Part shown: positions 1-12,100 of the stretch, piece by piece | Numbering within the stretch: position 1 is the stretch's first letter | Layout: each line of letters starts with the position of its first letter | Source of the DNA: Capitella teleta | Lineage: Eukaryota; Annelida; Polychaeta; Capitellidae | Assembly (NCBI GenBank): GCA_000328365.1 | Contig: KB308905.1 | Location: 80,202-144,201 of the forward strand | Direction of reading: 5' to 3' | Length of the DNA: 64,000 nucleotides | Program-made: the position numbers and the translations under genes | The notes under the pieces: model-generated | What the model saw: only the letters and a program-made list of their open reading frames with translations | What the model was told of the DNA's origin: nothing | The model's database searches: none

Positions 1-680
1 TCGCGGAGGTAAAGAAAAGAAACACCGACGTTTTGGCCTAGCTGTGAACCAAACATTGTTTTCTTGGCGAACATCTTTGTTATAGTTCCTGTTGGGTGAT
101 ATTGCGCGATGAATAAATAGTATAATAATAAATATGCGCGTAAATAATCATGTACAAGAAAAAAATAGCAAATTAATGTAAACTACATCCTCGTATTTTA
201 GCTTTGGCCTCTAGCTGTATGATCCTAAAACTTTTCTTAAAATCGTGCGATCGGAATGGCATTTTTCAATGAGTGAATGAATTCAATTGATTGTGCATGT
301 ATGCGCATCTTTAGTTCACGTAAGACGGCTTAGTACAAATGAACCAATCGCCATGCATCGTATGACTCGCTGACCTGATAATGTTTCTATCAGATTGTCA
401 GCCCTCAACTCGATTCCCCTCCCCAAGAAAAACAAAAACAAAAACTCAGCTCAATAAAGACACAAGCCTTCACCTTAAGAATTTTCCTGCATCTGCCACA
501 CCCTCTCCATCTCCCCCCTTCTAAACTTTCGCCCTTCCCAATTTCCCACTCTTACCCCACCCACGCCGGCGAACCATTCCCTGTTAAATCTCTTCCTTAT
601 TCAACCCGCCAATAGAAACCAAAGTTGCTAAACCTGAATTCAGTTCTGCTCATGTTTTTGCTTTTTTTTTTCTCCTCCGC
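1..680. other. Upstream non-coding region
   Basis: No reading frame or repeat stands out. Positions about 480-570 are strongly C/T-rich and a short T-run lies at 661-671, just before the proposed promoter of the TEP gene. Confidence 0.5.
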
Positions 681-684
681 TCTG

Positions 685-731
685 TGACGTCATGCATGGT
701 GTAGGCTACAGTCGTGTGAACTTCTATTAAA
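685..731 (+). promoter_or_regulatory. Putative TEP promoter: CRE and TATA-like box
   Basis: A perfect palindromic CRE (TGACGTCA, 685-692) is followed by a TATA-like TATTAAA at 725-731. Transcription would start near 755. The strong splice donor GAG|GTAAGT at 789/790 then ends a short non-coding exon, which pairs with the acceptor at 1603-1604 just before the TEP start codon. CRE sites bind CREB/ATF factors. The order of motifs is seen; use as a promoter is inferred. Confidence 0.45.
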
Positions 732-754
732 GCGGATTGATGAGTTCTCTCAAC

Positions 755-789
755 GCGCAGTACTATAATTGCCAGTGATCAGAGAAGAG
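755..789 (+). other. Putative non-coding first exon of the TEP gene
   Basis: The 3' boundary is a consensus donor (GAG|GTAAGT at 789/790). The 5' boundary is only estimated from the TATA-like box. The coding start at 1633 lies 28 bases after a good acceptor (pyrimidine tract ending at 1604), so an upstream 5' UTR exon is required; this is the nearest fitting one. Confidence 0.4.
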
Positions 790-1632
790 GTAAGTTGCTC
801 ATTTGGTTCTGTTTGGCGTCAACATGCTCTGGCGTTGACACTGCTCTTTAATTCTCATTTTGTTGGCGGTTCAGTTTACGAACCCGGCATATCACTTTAT
901 CAGATATCAGGAACAAGCATACCGCACATAAGTAGTCTGCTAAAAAGTGAAAGGATTTTTTTTTCCCGCTGAGCTACCTAATGCATTATACTGGAGCTAT
1001 ATTGGGTCATTGGCCTATTATAAATAACGGTGTTCTAAAGGAAAACTATAACAATGTTACATTACATGATATTTAATCCAGACAGCATATGATATTCATT
1101 TCGTGTAATTATAATTCCACACCCAATAATGTTAGAATATTACAATGATTCATCCCTATATATAATATTACAGTGTACATTGTATATATATATACAATAC
1201 TGTATATGGCGTGTACTGACAATCATAACAGAGCAAACACCCAGGGTTGAATTTTAGATCAAGGGTATTTTTGGGTTCTTCGGAACGAGGCCAGTCGACC
1301 TAGATGAGCTTCGGTCAATACAACCTAAATGGCTATCTAAATATTGAACCACGTGCAGCTTGTTATTATAATTATACGCTGGTGAGTGATACACACCTCA
1401 GTTTTGTGTATCTACGACTGCTGTATACAGTAGGTTTTTGTGTATCAATGGTTTGAAGCTATTTTGCTATTTTGCTATGTCTTGTGGCCGGTAACTTGTG
1501 TCATACCCTATAATCGACATTCAGGCATGAGATTGCACTGTCTGAGGGATTGTGCGGCCAATCTTTTTCTCGACTAAAGCAACGATGCGGTTTCTTTCTT
1601 GCAGATAACTAAACGTGCTTACCATAGCAACC

Positions 1633-4600
1633 ATGAGGACATTAATCCCTCTGCTGCTTGTAGCAGCAATGACCTTAAGAGGTCACGGACAGAAGACAGA
1701 GTCACCGTCACCACCCCCGACTTCTACCCCAACACCCAAAAGGTAGGTCACGCAAGTCATCATTTGTGGTCACTGGTTAGTTGAGTCCAGACTGATTTCC
1801 AACAATAAAAATAGTTTGAAATTCACTATTATGCAATGGATTACATGATGATATTTGCATATGGACACATTTTTTATACTTCACATTCTTAAGATAAGAT
1901 ACGAGAACATACCATAAATGCATTTAACAGAATAAATAATAATATAAAAGTTAGAAAAAAAAAGGCAAAACGTAGTCAAGAGAATGAGTTTAATTGAAAA
2001 GGAGGTATTTTAAAGCAATGTTTGCAAAGAGGTGACAATGAGATTTATGTTAATGTCTCTATTGATTTGGTTCCATATAAATACGCCTCGGAAACTAATA
2101 TATTATATAATTTACTTGTACAGGTAGTTCATTGACTCCAAATGAAGTAAATACTTGATGCAAGCCCCAATTTGATGCATATAGGTTACTAGTGTATACA
2201 ACTATTACATGCAATGCCTTTATATAGAGTTTAAGTGAGATTCAAATCGAATTACCCCCAAATAAATATATAGGAGCCCATATAAGGTATGAATACACGT
2301 GTGTATCTCGCACACCATCAATATTATGAACTATATGCACCCATCTCCCAGCACATGTTGACAACGTACACAGATCGACTCGCGAAATCTACCAGTAATT
2401 ATATAAACAAGATCGTATACAATAATAAGAACCTCACATTGTATAAAACAGCCATAAACAGCTGATGCATGCTGAACAACACGGAGATAACGGCGCCAGG
2501 TACGGACTGCTCAGAATGGTCACGCTTCAGTGAACTCACTCCAAACCGTCACGGTGGAATGAACCTTGGTTAAATGATATCAGAGACTCAGTTGACCGAC
2601 ATAGTACTTGGGGTACACATGTCGTATCCTCAGGCCTCGCGTCCAAGTAGTAACCATGACCCGGAGGTCCTGCTATTCAAAATGAGGGCAATGTCATTTA
2701 TCAGGAATTGTAGACTGGATCGGAAGCCCATTTGTCGTGCGATGATTCACCCATTANAACGCCCATTAGTCTTTTCTTCTAGTTTTCATGATTTGGTTAT
2801 ACGTTTTATACTCAGGAATGTTGTGATTTTTTTTACGATTTCTCCTCGGGGCATGCCTGCCTTGGCTTCTATACTCTGCATCATGTATCTTAGTAGCCTA
2901 CATATATACCCAATTGCGTCAGTAACTGTGCCACAGTACTCATGGTACATTTTCCAAGCCAGTATCAGATGTGACACCTAACAGATATTTGAACAGAAAC
3001 GCTGTAGCATGAATGATTACATAATTAGTACTCCCAATTGATTAACCACACCCATTAATGATGTATACCACACAATCATAAATGTTATTAACACGTAGGT
3101 AGGTACTAGTAGGTGTCACACAGATCATTACAATGTTTACCTCTTCCACCACGAGATGTACACTGTGGCCTATACGTTCAATACACATACCTCCGAACTC
3201 TGCGTATATCTGCATACGTAGGCTGCTCTACGTACACAGCTTGCGTTTTCATTTACTTTTACATAATTTAGATAGCCAAACTTGATGGAAACTTATAAGC
3301 AGATACAAATTGTCCATTTCAGCGTGGATGCCCGTTTCGTGGCGATGTCACCCGCAGTTCTGCGACCGGACAGTGATTACGACATTAGCGTTGCCATCCT
3401 CAAGCCCGAAGTTCGCATCAAGGTCACTGCTTTGATATACGATGCTTCGAAGAGAGTGGATCTGGTTTCTGGGCACGGCTATTTCACCAACGGTGAGACT
3501 AGTTGTTATTATAAAATTGCGTTTACTCAATTTTATTGTTTATTTGTGAATTAAGACTTTTTTTTCACATTTCAAGTTTGTTTGTTTGCTTTGTTCCTCT
3601 TCTAAATGTTGATCTATTTTTGTTCCTTCAGCACAACCGGAGATTCTCAAACTCAAAGTGAGTGCAACACTGTCAAATTAAATTCGTTCGATTTCATACA
3701 AGGTTGGCCTTGTATTATTCCCTTGGGGAATAATATAATAACTTAGTGATTGAGGTCTAAACTTTTTCGGATTGTAGAGCTAATAACCCACACACCCTTA
3801 ATTTTCATAAGATCCCAATGGAATTATCCGCGACGTCCTACAAGTTGAAATTGACTCTGATTGGATTCGAAGAGGAGGTCGTTCAGGAGAAGGATATCGA
3901 GGTGAAAGCCAAGAGCATGAGTCTCTTCATACAGACGGACAAGGGAATCTACAAGCCAGGAGAAACAGGTCAGTTTGCGAAACATAACGTCCTTCAATTC
4001 ATGTACAAACAAAGCCTGTTATGTCCACTCTCAAGATTGATAACAAATTCATAACCAACAATTTATCCATCGACATTACAATGTCATATTTTGTTTCCAA
4101 CTACAGTCAAGTACCGTGCCTTCACCGTGACCCCAGATTTGACCCCGTACACCGGAAGCATCACCGTGACAATATCTGTAAGTTTATTTCATCATCATCA
4201 TCATTATCGTAAGTGTTGAAACATACAAGGCGTTTTAAAAGTGTATTAACAAGTAATAGGGATATTTAAAGGGATGGGGAACTAAATTTTAAGTGATGTT
4301 CTATTGACTCATAGCACCAATTGATAGCATTCCGTGCCAAAAACACCATGCCTGGATGCAAGCGTAAGGAAATATTGCATTCCGAATATCGGGGTTAGCA
4401 TTGCGCCTATGGGAGAATGGCTTCCATTGCGAAGTATAGGAAGCAAACGTCAGCTGGAGGCTTGGTTTGGCTGATGGCTGATTGGTCCCGTTCCCCTCGT
4501 GAAGCTATCGATTTCAGCCAATCAGAGCAGATCATCTTCTCCATAAAAGGACATCTCTGTTGTTTACGAAACGAAAGCGCATGCGTGGTGCACTCTGGCT

Positions 4601-6507
4601 GACCTTTTTACTGTTTCAGGATGAGAAACGTGGTAGGTGTCCTAGAAAATTGCATGTTAAAATAAGAAAAATAGCGAAAAATATTTTTTTTCGCGCCTGA
4701 CTGGTGGCAAAATGATTATTCTATCTATTTCTGAAAAGAAAATAAAACAATATCCAGGGGTTTAGTCGCAGGACACGCTGATATGACGAGGCCCATTGTA
4801 AAAGATGGGGAACTCGGTGTTTCATCACAGCTCATGACGTCACGCCTAGTTAGCAATATATCTCCCGCGAAATCGTTAGCGATGATATTTCTTGTGTGAG
4901 CCAGGCATAGGAATCATTTTTGGTGCATCAAATAACGACTCAAAGTCCATTTTTAACCAGTTCTCCCTCCCTTTAACCTTGCTTAAAATATTGCAGAGAT
5001 GCTCGTTTCTCAGAAAATGCCCGTTATTTTCCAAAATAATTACCGTTTATAGTTTCGCCTCTTAACTATCAATAATTATTATAGCCTTTTACTGGAATAT
5101 ATATTATTCTGTAAATAATAATTTTTAATCTCGACTGTATTTGCTTCTGTTGATCTCTTTTAGGACCCCAAGAAGAACAAAATTGACCAATTGAAGGACC
5201 TTACTCCCGTCTTTGGAGTTGTCAACTCCTCTCTTGAACTCTCAACCGAACCCGTTCTCGGCATGTGGACTATCACCGTTGAATCATACGTAATAGTTTG
5301 ACTTCATTATTAAAATGCATATCCAATAAATCTTTTCTTCTTATAAAACAGGGCCAGTCCAATTCCAAACAGTTTGAGGTTGCTGAATATGGTAAAGAAA
5401 TCCTTATCCGTCCCAAATGAATCCTATTTTCTACTTCTTCTTCTTCTTCTTCTTCGTAGTTCTGCCCAAGTTCGAAGTTTCAGTTGATTTGCCCAGCTTC
5501 TTGGTTGCTGACGCCCAAGCGGACGATTCGTCGCACCCAGATCTCCAGTTCAATGTTGGAGCCAAGTACACCTATGGCCAACCCGTTGTGGGCAAAGCCA
5601 AGATCATTGTTCAAATCAAACCGTACGGTACGTACGACCAAGGACACTACAGCCAGAAAATAATGACCAAAGAGGCAAGTGGCTTTTGTTTTTGTAGATC
5701 TTATAGATCTTCATGCACAAGGAATTAACATTTAATAAAATTCGCCCCATTCAATTACTGGCTTTCTTAACGAGCCTTATTGTTCTACAGCTGACTGCAC
5801 AGAACAATGCTATGTTGGATTTAACCGTGCCCTTCAACGATCTCCTGAAGTTGGTGCCAGCCCCGAGTTACAACTACAATGGCTGGAGGCCAATCAACGA
5901 TATTCGTAACCGCGAGATACTGGTCACTGCTGAAGTCACGGAGACCGTGACCGGTATCACTCTGACCGGCAACGACACAATGAAAATGGCCAACATGAAA
6001 TACAAACTTATGTTTATGGACATCTGCCCTGTCAACTACAAACCAGGATTGGTCTACACTGGATTCGTGAGCTATCCGTACAAGGAAATTCCAATTTCAA
6101 AATTCGAGTTCTTTTTCACAGCTGCAATTGTCGCAATTTGATGGATCTGCACCAGATGCACGGGACATGGTCGGCATGACTTGCCAAGTAACCGGAAATT
6201 ACCGATATCCATACGATAGCCGCTTCGGATATCGCGAGGCTGTGAGATGGAATGATACACTTGAAATCCCAAGCAACGGACTCATGTCTTTCTCCACTCT
6301 CATTGGTGACGACTTCAGTTCAGTCACTTTCTTGGTAAGTTCTCGTGGCATATAAGGTTGTTATCGATGGCTAACCATACCGTGTGGTTACAGGCTAACT
6401 GTATGGCTAACAAAGTGTCCGCATACAAGAGTGGAATCAGTAAGTTCAAGTCCGAGAGTGACGCTGGTGTACAAGTGACCCTGGCCAACTCGGATGGAAC
6501 TATTAAG
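1633..6507 (+). CDS. Thioester protein / alpha-2-macroglobulin family, N-terminal half (exons 1-11)
   Basis: Secreted immune or protease-trapping protein of the A2M/TEP/CD109 family. Exons: 1633-1742, 3323-3492, 3632-3657, 3812-3968, 4107-4177, 5164-5289, 5352-5391, 5460-5674, 5791-6066, 6122-6334, 6394-6507. Together they give 1518 bases (506 codons), and every junction keeps phase. Exon 1 encodes a signal peptide (MRTLIPLLLVAAMTLRGHG) followed by a Ser/Thr/Pro-rich stretch. Exon 2 is MG1 (FVAMSPAVLRPDSDYDISVA). The family signature IQTDKGIYKPGET ends exon 4, leading into MG2. LPKFEVSVDLPSF opens MG3 in exon 8. Exon 9 ends MG3 and enters MG4 (YKPGLVYTGF). The intron after exon 8 uses a GC donor. 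Exon 11 ends with a donor at 6508, but the next exon is not found nearby: reading resumes at 60918 with one short MG4/MG5 exon apparently absent. Family assignment is firm; whether this half joins the 60.9-kb half is inference. Confidence 0.88.
4266..4976. mobile_element. Non-autonomous DNA transposon (MITE) with TTAA target duplications
   Basis: The element lies in intron 5 of the TEP gene. It starts TTAA-AGGGATGGGGAACT and ends in the reverse complement of TTAA-AGGGAGGGAGAACT. The terminal inverted similarity continues imperfectly for about 55-70 bases; both arms reach a GCACCAA block followed by a similar ATTCC. TTAA duplications are typical of the piggyBac superfamily, but the tips do not match a TIR I know. 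No transposase frame is present in its roughly 0.7 kb. Host-intron location and arm divergence suggest moderate age. Confidence 0.65.
5675..5790 (+). other. GC-AG intron in the TEP gene
   Basis: The exon ends AAAGAG and the intron begins GCAAGT, the standard GC-AG donor consensus. It ends in TTCTACAG at 5790. The flanking exons are in phase 0 and continue an A2M-type reading. No GT donor nearby preserves the frame as well. Confidence 0.7.
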
Positions 6508-6519
6508 GTAAACAACAAA

Positions 6520-6525
6520 TTTATT
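6520..6525 (-). promoter_or_regulatory. Poly(A) signal for the GPCR at 6557-7759
   Basis: AATAAA on the minus strand, 31 bases past the stop codon. Cleavage 10-30 bases further would fall at or just inside TEP exon 11 (end 6507), giving an unusually short 3' UTR and tail-to-tail contact with the TEP exon. Confidence 0.5.
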
Positions 6526-6556
6526 ACCAATAAGCACAAAATCACAAAGCACAAAA

Positions 6557-7759
6557 TCACATTTCAGTTTCACATTCAGATACATTAACAGTAAGAGTAG
6601 TGCATTGATTGGCTTTCGTATATTCTGGGGACGAAACTCGACCTCTGACAGCGCACGACACAATACTTTTGATGGTTTTACGAAACTGAACATTGATTAC
6701 ACAATACAAGACGAAATTGATCGAGTAGTTGATGGACAACAGTAAATTCGCTGAGGTGATCATGGTCATGTACAAGGGGTAGCTGGGAAAATCGTCCTTG
6801 AAGAACGCAATCACCTCGGAAGGGGTCACGAGAATTGTAAACAGTATAATGAGGGAGATCAACGTCGGGGTGATTCTGTGGCCGGAGTCGCGCGGAGCAT
6901 TGGCTCGGTACTGCCGCTGCATCTTGTACGATTGCCTTAGAGCCCTGATCAGACAGACATTACAGACGCTGAGGATGATGAGAGGCAGGATGAGGCTCAG
7001 GATGAAGTAGACCAGCCTGAAGATCCAGACAAAGGTCTTGTCTCCGTAAAGGTCGCCTCTCGCTTTGCTGTAGTAATGGCAGTCACAGGACACACCTCCT
7101 GCCGGGGCAAGAGCTTGGATTTGCTGACCGAGGTCGCTACATGGGCTGATCTTCGGATAGTAGTGCCAGAATTTGGGCAGGTTGGCCAGGACGGCACCCA
7201 TGCAGACGATAGCGATGGCAGCTCTTGTGCCGTTCAGGTTGATGAAGCCTCTTGCGTGTAAGGGGTGGCAGATGCCGATGTATCGCCCAAGAGCCATGAC
7301 CACCGTTAACCAAGTACTGGCCAGCATAGCAATGTTATTGACCGCTTCATAATACACAAAATAATAGAATAGTACGATAGAGTCCTTTTGCGTGAATATG
7401 AATTTGTTCGGAATGATGAAATGGATCGTTATTGAGAGTAAGCAGAATATGAAATCAGACACGGCTAGAGCTACTAAACCCAAGTGCGATGACTTCTCCA
7501 TGTCGTCCATGGTACTCTTTAACTGCTTCCGAGTTAGTACCACTAGATTCAGTACGTTGCCAAGGATGCCGAATACACAAACAGCCGGTATGATAATCTT
7601 CTCGATGGCGTTGGCTGCAGTTGCGTGGCCCCAGCTTCCGTCATCGGAGAAGTTCCTGCTTCCAGATATGGTGTTCAAATCATCTAAGAAATTCGAGACA
7701 TTTGATATGAACTGACTACACGTCAGTGTACTTGAGTTTCTCGCTGGTGCGGCAGCCAT
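6557..7759 (-). CDS. Class A neuropeptide GPCR, FMRFamide-receptor-like (paralogue 1)
   Basis: A 400-residue seven-helix receptor of the plasma membrane in one coding exon. Visible parts: N-glycosylation sites near the N terminus (NSS, NFS); TM1 with GILGNVLNLVVLTRK; TM2 with LVALAVSDF; TM3 with STWLTVVMALGRY, so the usual DRY is GRY; TM5 ending LPLIILSVCNVCL; TM6 with LVTPSE instead of CWxP; TM7 with SINFVLYCVIN, an NFxxY form of NPxxY. The C terminus (ETEM) resembles a PDZ ligand. No cysteine is at the standard TM3 start, although extracellular loop 2 has three. A splice acceptor at 7778-7780 lies 18 bases before the ATG, so a non-coding exon exists upstream. The closest relative in the window is the receptor at 25623-26897. 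Ligand unknown; the FMRFamide-receptor label rests on overall motif pattern. Confidence 0.88.
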   Translation of the reverse strand: MAAAPARNSSTLTCSQFISNVSNFLDDLNTISGSRNFSDDGSWGHATAANAIEKIIIPAVCVFGILGNVLNLVVLTRKQLKSTMDDMEKSSHLGLVALAVSDFIFCLLSITIHFIIPNKFIFTQKDSIVLFYYFVYYEAVNNIAMLASTWLTVVMALGRYIGICHPLHARGFINLNGTRAAIAIVCMGAVLANLPKFWHYYPKISPCSDLGQQIQALAPAGGVSCDCHYYSKARGDLYGDKTFVWIFRLVYFILSLILPLIILSVCNVCLIRALRQSYKMQRQYRANAPRDSGHRITPTLISLIILFTILVTPSEVIAFFKDDFPSYPLYMTMITSANLLLSINYSINFVLYCVINVQFRKTIKSIVSCAVRGRVSSPEYTKANQCTTLTVNVSECETEM

Positions 7760-7777
7760 CCTGTTAACAATCCGAAT

Positions 7778-9009
7778 CTGTAGCGAAAGAATTAAACATA
7801 TTATGCATCACAAAATCATTCAAAAAGTGGCAGCAGATGCCACGAGAAGCGAATTAATGCTTTGAATGTTAGTTAATTCACTCCTATAATTACAAAAAGG
7901 AAAAATTAAACTTGTTAAAAAAAAAAAGTAAACTCAGTCTTTCCGAATCATAACGTTGTCTGTGACTTCATAATCATAAAGTCATATATAGCGTTATGAA
8001 TGAGTTTTTCTGTGTGGGACAAACTGTCTTCGCGTGACGTCATCGCTCTGTCTTTACGGGTCTATGATTTATCATGTGATCTCGTCTTCACACAGCGCGA
8101 CGAACTATAACGATGCCATGTACGTGATATTAATTTGATTTACAAGTGGCGACATCAACATGTTCAACCCTCACCTCATATCGACTATTAAATAGGCCTA
8201 CTAAAATAATAGGCATAGCATGTTTGTACCAATCAGGAACCATTCACTCTTAAATCACTTCCAAGCGCATATCTGACTTGAATGCATTCTTAACGGATGA
8301 AAATTAAGGGACATGCTTTGGGATCCAAATAAAATCATTCTGAAGCAAACGCCAAGCAGCCTAAACGTTCTTAAGCACAGAATTGTGTGCCTGCATAATG
8401 CGGAGACAGAACACATTACTCTCTCTGGTATGTAATGGATCCAATACTAAGACTTTCTAAGTGATAAATGCGACAAGAAAACCGTCTGTAATGGTCCGTG
8501 GGATTATGATGGCTAGGCCGCGAGACAGGTCACTTTTAGCTACAGCAAAGCAGAAAAAAAAAGGAAAAAAAAAAAGAGGGAAAAAATCTGTAAAAAAACC
8601 CCACACCGCATTAGGCATTGTCAATGGGAGAAATGGGGGATATTTCTGGGGAAATTGGTGTTTTCAAAGTTTGCTGAAAGAGGAAATAGCCTGTGGTATC
8701 ATTTCTGATGAACGACACTCGTCTGTTCTCCCTACTGCATGGATAAACAGTTGATAACTGATAATTGTGATATACCAGTTTGTTGCAACTGATACCAAGT
8801 TATATACAATTTTATCTGCGTGTAATATAGCTATGATATTTATGTCCTAAATCTTTTTGGGATTTTTCCCCCGGATTTTTCTCGAAATTATGACGGAATG
8901 CTGCGAAATATATTTTGTTTGCATAATTAATCATGAAATAAGCTTAGATCAAGTCTAAAATCTTGCAAGGTAGAATTGTATACTGGTTCTGTGATATAAG
9001 GAAACTAAC
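7778..9009 (-). other. 5' UTR intron of GPCR paralogue 1
   Basis: Bounded by a donor (ACAG|GTTAGT, minus strand, 9010/9009) and the acceptor at 7778. It contains an A-rich low-complexity stretch at about 8552-8602 and no convincing frame. Confidence 0.5.
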
Positions 9010-9122
9010 CTGTAAATCCTCGCCGAGTTGCGTTACAGTCAGTCTCCTGCACTCCCAAGAATCCACCGACTAAGTCGCCTCGACCAAACAAGGGATGCCG
9101 CAGCTCCTGCTCGCTCCTTATA
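9010..9122 (-). promoter_or_regulatory. Putative TATA promoter and first exon of GPCR paralogue 1
   Basis: Minus-strand TATAAGG at 9122-9116 predicts a start near 9090. A non-coding exon would then run to the donor at 9010. It fits the acceptor just before the GPCR start codon. Box and splice sites are seen; their use is inferred. Confidence 0.45.
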
Positions 9123-9124
9123 GC

Positions 9125-12100
9125 AGCCGGCGCATGCGCGATGGCTGTCATTAGTTGCCTGAACCTATCGATCAGCAGACTAAATATTGTGCTTCGTCTT
9201 TATCGTAACTTCGTCACCTTCATCTCTCCTGTCTGATCACCACCGAGGCAGACAACGTTTTAATTGTTGTAATTTGATGACGTATTGCTTTTGTGAACCA
9301 GATATATTGCTAAGGGTATTTAATTAATGCGTATCGATTACATATACAGCCATCATAGCCTTAATTATAGGTGTCCAGGTAACCCAAGTCAACATACTCC
9401 AAATGCATTTAGTTAGAGAAAAGAATATTATTGAACAGAACAGGAAGACCCAAAGTGCGCGAACTTCCACCGCTGAAGGCTGGTCGTGAGAGCACGTCTT
9501 TAATGGTCTTAAATACGCCCCATCGCCATGTCTTATGTTTTCCTGCTCAGTGATATAAGACCGATCAGACGTATATTCATATGGGCGTTGCTGCATCTCC
9601 AGGTTAATGCCATAATCCTCCTCTTGGAATGAGTCTCTTGTACAGGTATCACGAGCTAATCCTTCTTAAAGCTGTACTGAACATCAACACCATTCTCACC
9701 TGTTTCACGTACATACACCCAAGTGACATAATGACCTATATTATAGCACCATTAGATTACTAGCATATGTTTAGTTTATAATAACATTGGTGCATGAATT
9801 CCACCAAGAATATTATAAGCTGCTGAGTTATGGTTTCCTCTTGGTATTCCAAGGACGTTTGTTTCTCTTTCAAGTTTTCACAATTCCATTTCGACAACAC
9901 AACGGGCGTCAGAACACGACACCAATATATGTTTCATGATCAAATGCTACTTTGACACTCATTGTCAAGCTAATTTCCCCTTCTCGTGTACCGGAAGTGG
10001 CGTATTAATCTGTGTGATGCGGTTATTATCCCCATCGCCCAGTGCAAGAAGCAATATTCATTGCCTTTTGGGTTTTCTGTGTTTGCATAAATTCCTTGTA
10101 ACCATCGCACCAGCCATCTTGCGTTTCCCCCTTCAAGACGCGCGTAACCTTCTCGATGGCAGATAGAGATTCCTCTCCACGCATATCTTGCGCAAAGGAT
10201 AAATCTCAAGTTTTACATCACCCACGTGCCGACACATGGCACAATTAACCTCCGAGGAATGACCCTATTAATCCATGAGATTAAATTAAACAGGAAAACT
10301 ACGTGAGGTCTTTGAATCCTGAAATGCCTTGCATCAGGGCTTCTTGTTCCATTTTGGCATGCAGTTCCAGGGACCCAGCATATACCTTCCTACGTGCGAA
10401 ATCAGCATATCCACCACGACAGAATTAACACACATCACTCTCACCGTACATATACTAACCATAAGTAATGATATGCATTGGAAGAATCATATATTGTGTA
10501 TACAGGTAACAGTCTGGGTTAACTAGTAAACAGCTCGGTAGCTAGCACGGGACGCGCAGCAATGCCAGAAATGGCTGACTGCATCTGATCAACAACATTC
10601 CTCTGCAAAGAAATCAATGCTTTAACAAGAGTTCGATTTCATCCGGAGTGCTGAATAGCCACAAATGTCCTCTCCTTCCTGCGCTGTACTTAACCCTCGT
10701 TCTCCTTTGCAACCGAATTGAGCATAGAGGTTTTTGTGAGTCTTTTAAAAAAGAGGGTCGAGCAGGAGTAACGATCAACGGTAAATGATGGCGTTCTAAA
10801 ACTGCCCTATACGAACGCATGGAATGAGGTCTCAACATTGTGTTGCAGCACACACGTGCTCTGGTCTGAGTGTATTAGGCTTACCCCTGCGAGGGTGTGA
10901 ATAGCTTAACATTCTGTCTGATGCCAGCGCATATTTCCAGATTGACAAAGACAAAGCTGTGAAATTATAACAGGGAGAGGTCGTCTTAAGATGTCCATTG
11001 CTTTAAGCTCATGTGACGATTGTCATGGCACATTCTTTCGTGTCTATTTCGGAACAACAGTGCTGCATGAGTACCGGTATTTCATCTCAATGATATCTGT
11101 ATTCACTTTGAAGTCACACACTTCTGTGGTATACAAAGTTTGTTTCGTCCATTAAGATGCATATGAAAGGAAGCTTTTTACAAACACCAAAGAATTCAAT
11201 GTCCCACGCACAGTCGAGCTATCCCTAAACAATTTACAAGATATGACATAGGTACAAGAGTATATTCTCTCTAGTCATGCCGCCATGGTATTCTGATGTT
11301 ATGTAGTATTTAAATGGCTTACAATCAAATCCAAAATGATCCCCTCACATCCCTCGGCATAGCTCGCCCATTTAGGTCTCAGCTGACGATCACAAACCAG
11401 AATGTTGTCCTTGGTGATTAGTAGGAAGCAATAAACACATGTGACGCAGACATAAATCATCCATGGCAATTCATAAATGTCAGGGAATATATTTAGACCA
11501 GGTAGTAGGCACAAACAATCGTGAAGTCTAGCCACGAATGTCCATTATTCTCAATCAAGCTTAAACGTCTCAATTTATCTTCGTAAACTTGTGACGTAGA
11601 ATAGGCCTCCATTGTGTGCGCGTAACGCTCTATCTGTTGCTTTGTGCGGACGTAGAAACATTCTGGATCAACCTCTATCTTTTAATTGGGCAATCAAACG
11701 GGTGTTCCCCTTTTCCCTTGGCCAAAGAATAAAAAAAAAATCCGATTTGGTGTTTGCAATCCCGAAAGGATTACTTTAATCAAATGTGCATTGATCGGAA
11801 TTTGATGAGGGGGAGATTTAGCCATTCAGAGCCACGCAATTACGTAGGGTTTTCTGCTCAGATGAGATCTGTACACTCCTATTACGGAGTGAGTTACCAG
11901 GGTTTTTTAAAATAGTATTATATTGACAGCATAACCAGTCATGTTATTCTGAGCAGATTTTGGAAGATAATGAGGTTTTTTTAAAGCGATTTCTGAGATT
12001 AATCAGCGTAGAATCAATGCGATCACGTGTCATGAGGTCCTTATTAGAAATTTGAGACCGAATGTATAAAAACATGGAGACGAAAAAAACAACATCGCAC

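Noticed and set aside
6561-6600. Acceptor-like CATTTCAG after TEP exon 11 as the start of the missing exon
   Set aside because: The following sequence stops within seven codons in the needed phase and is the 3' end of the GPCR coding region on the other strand.
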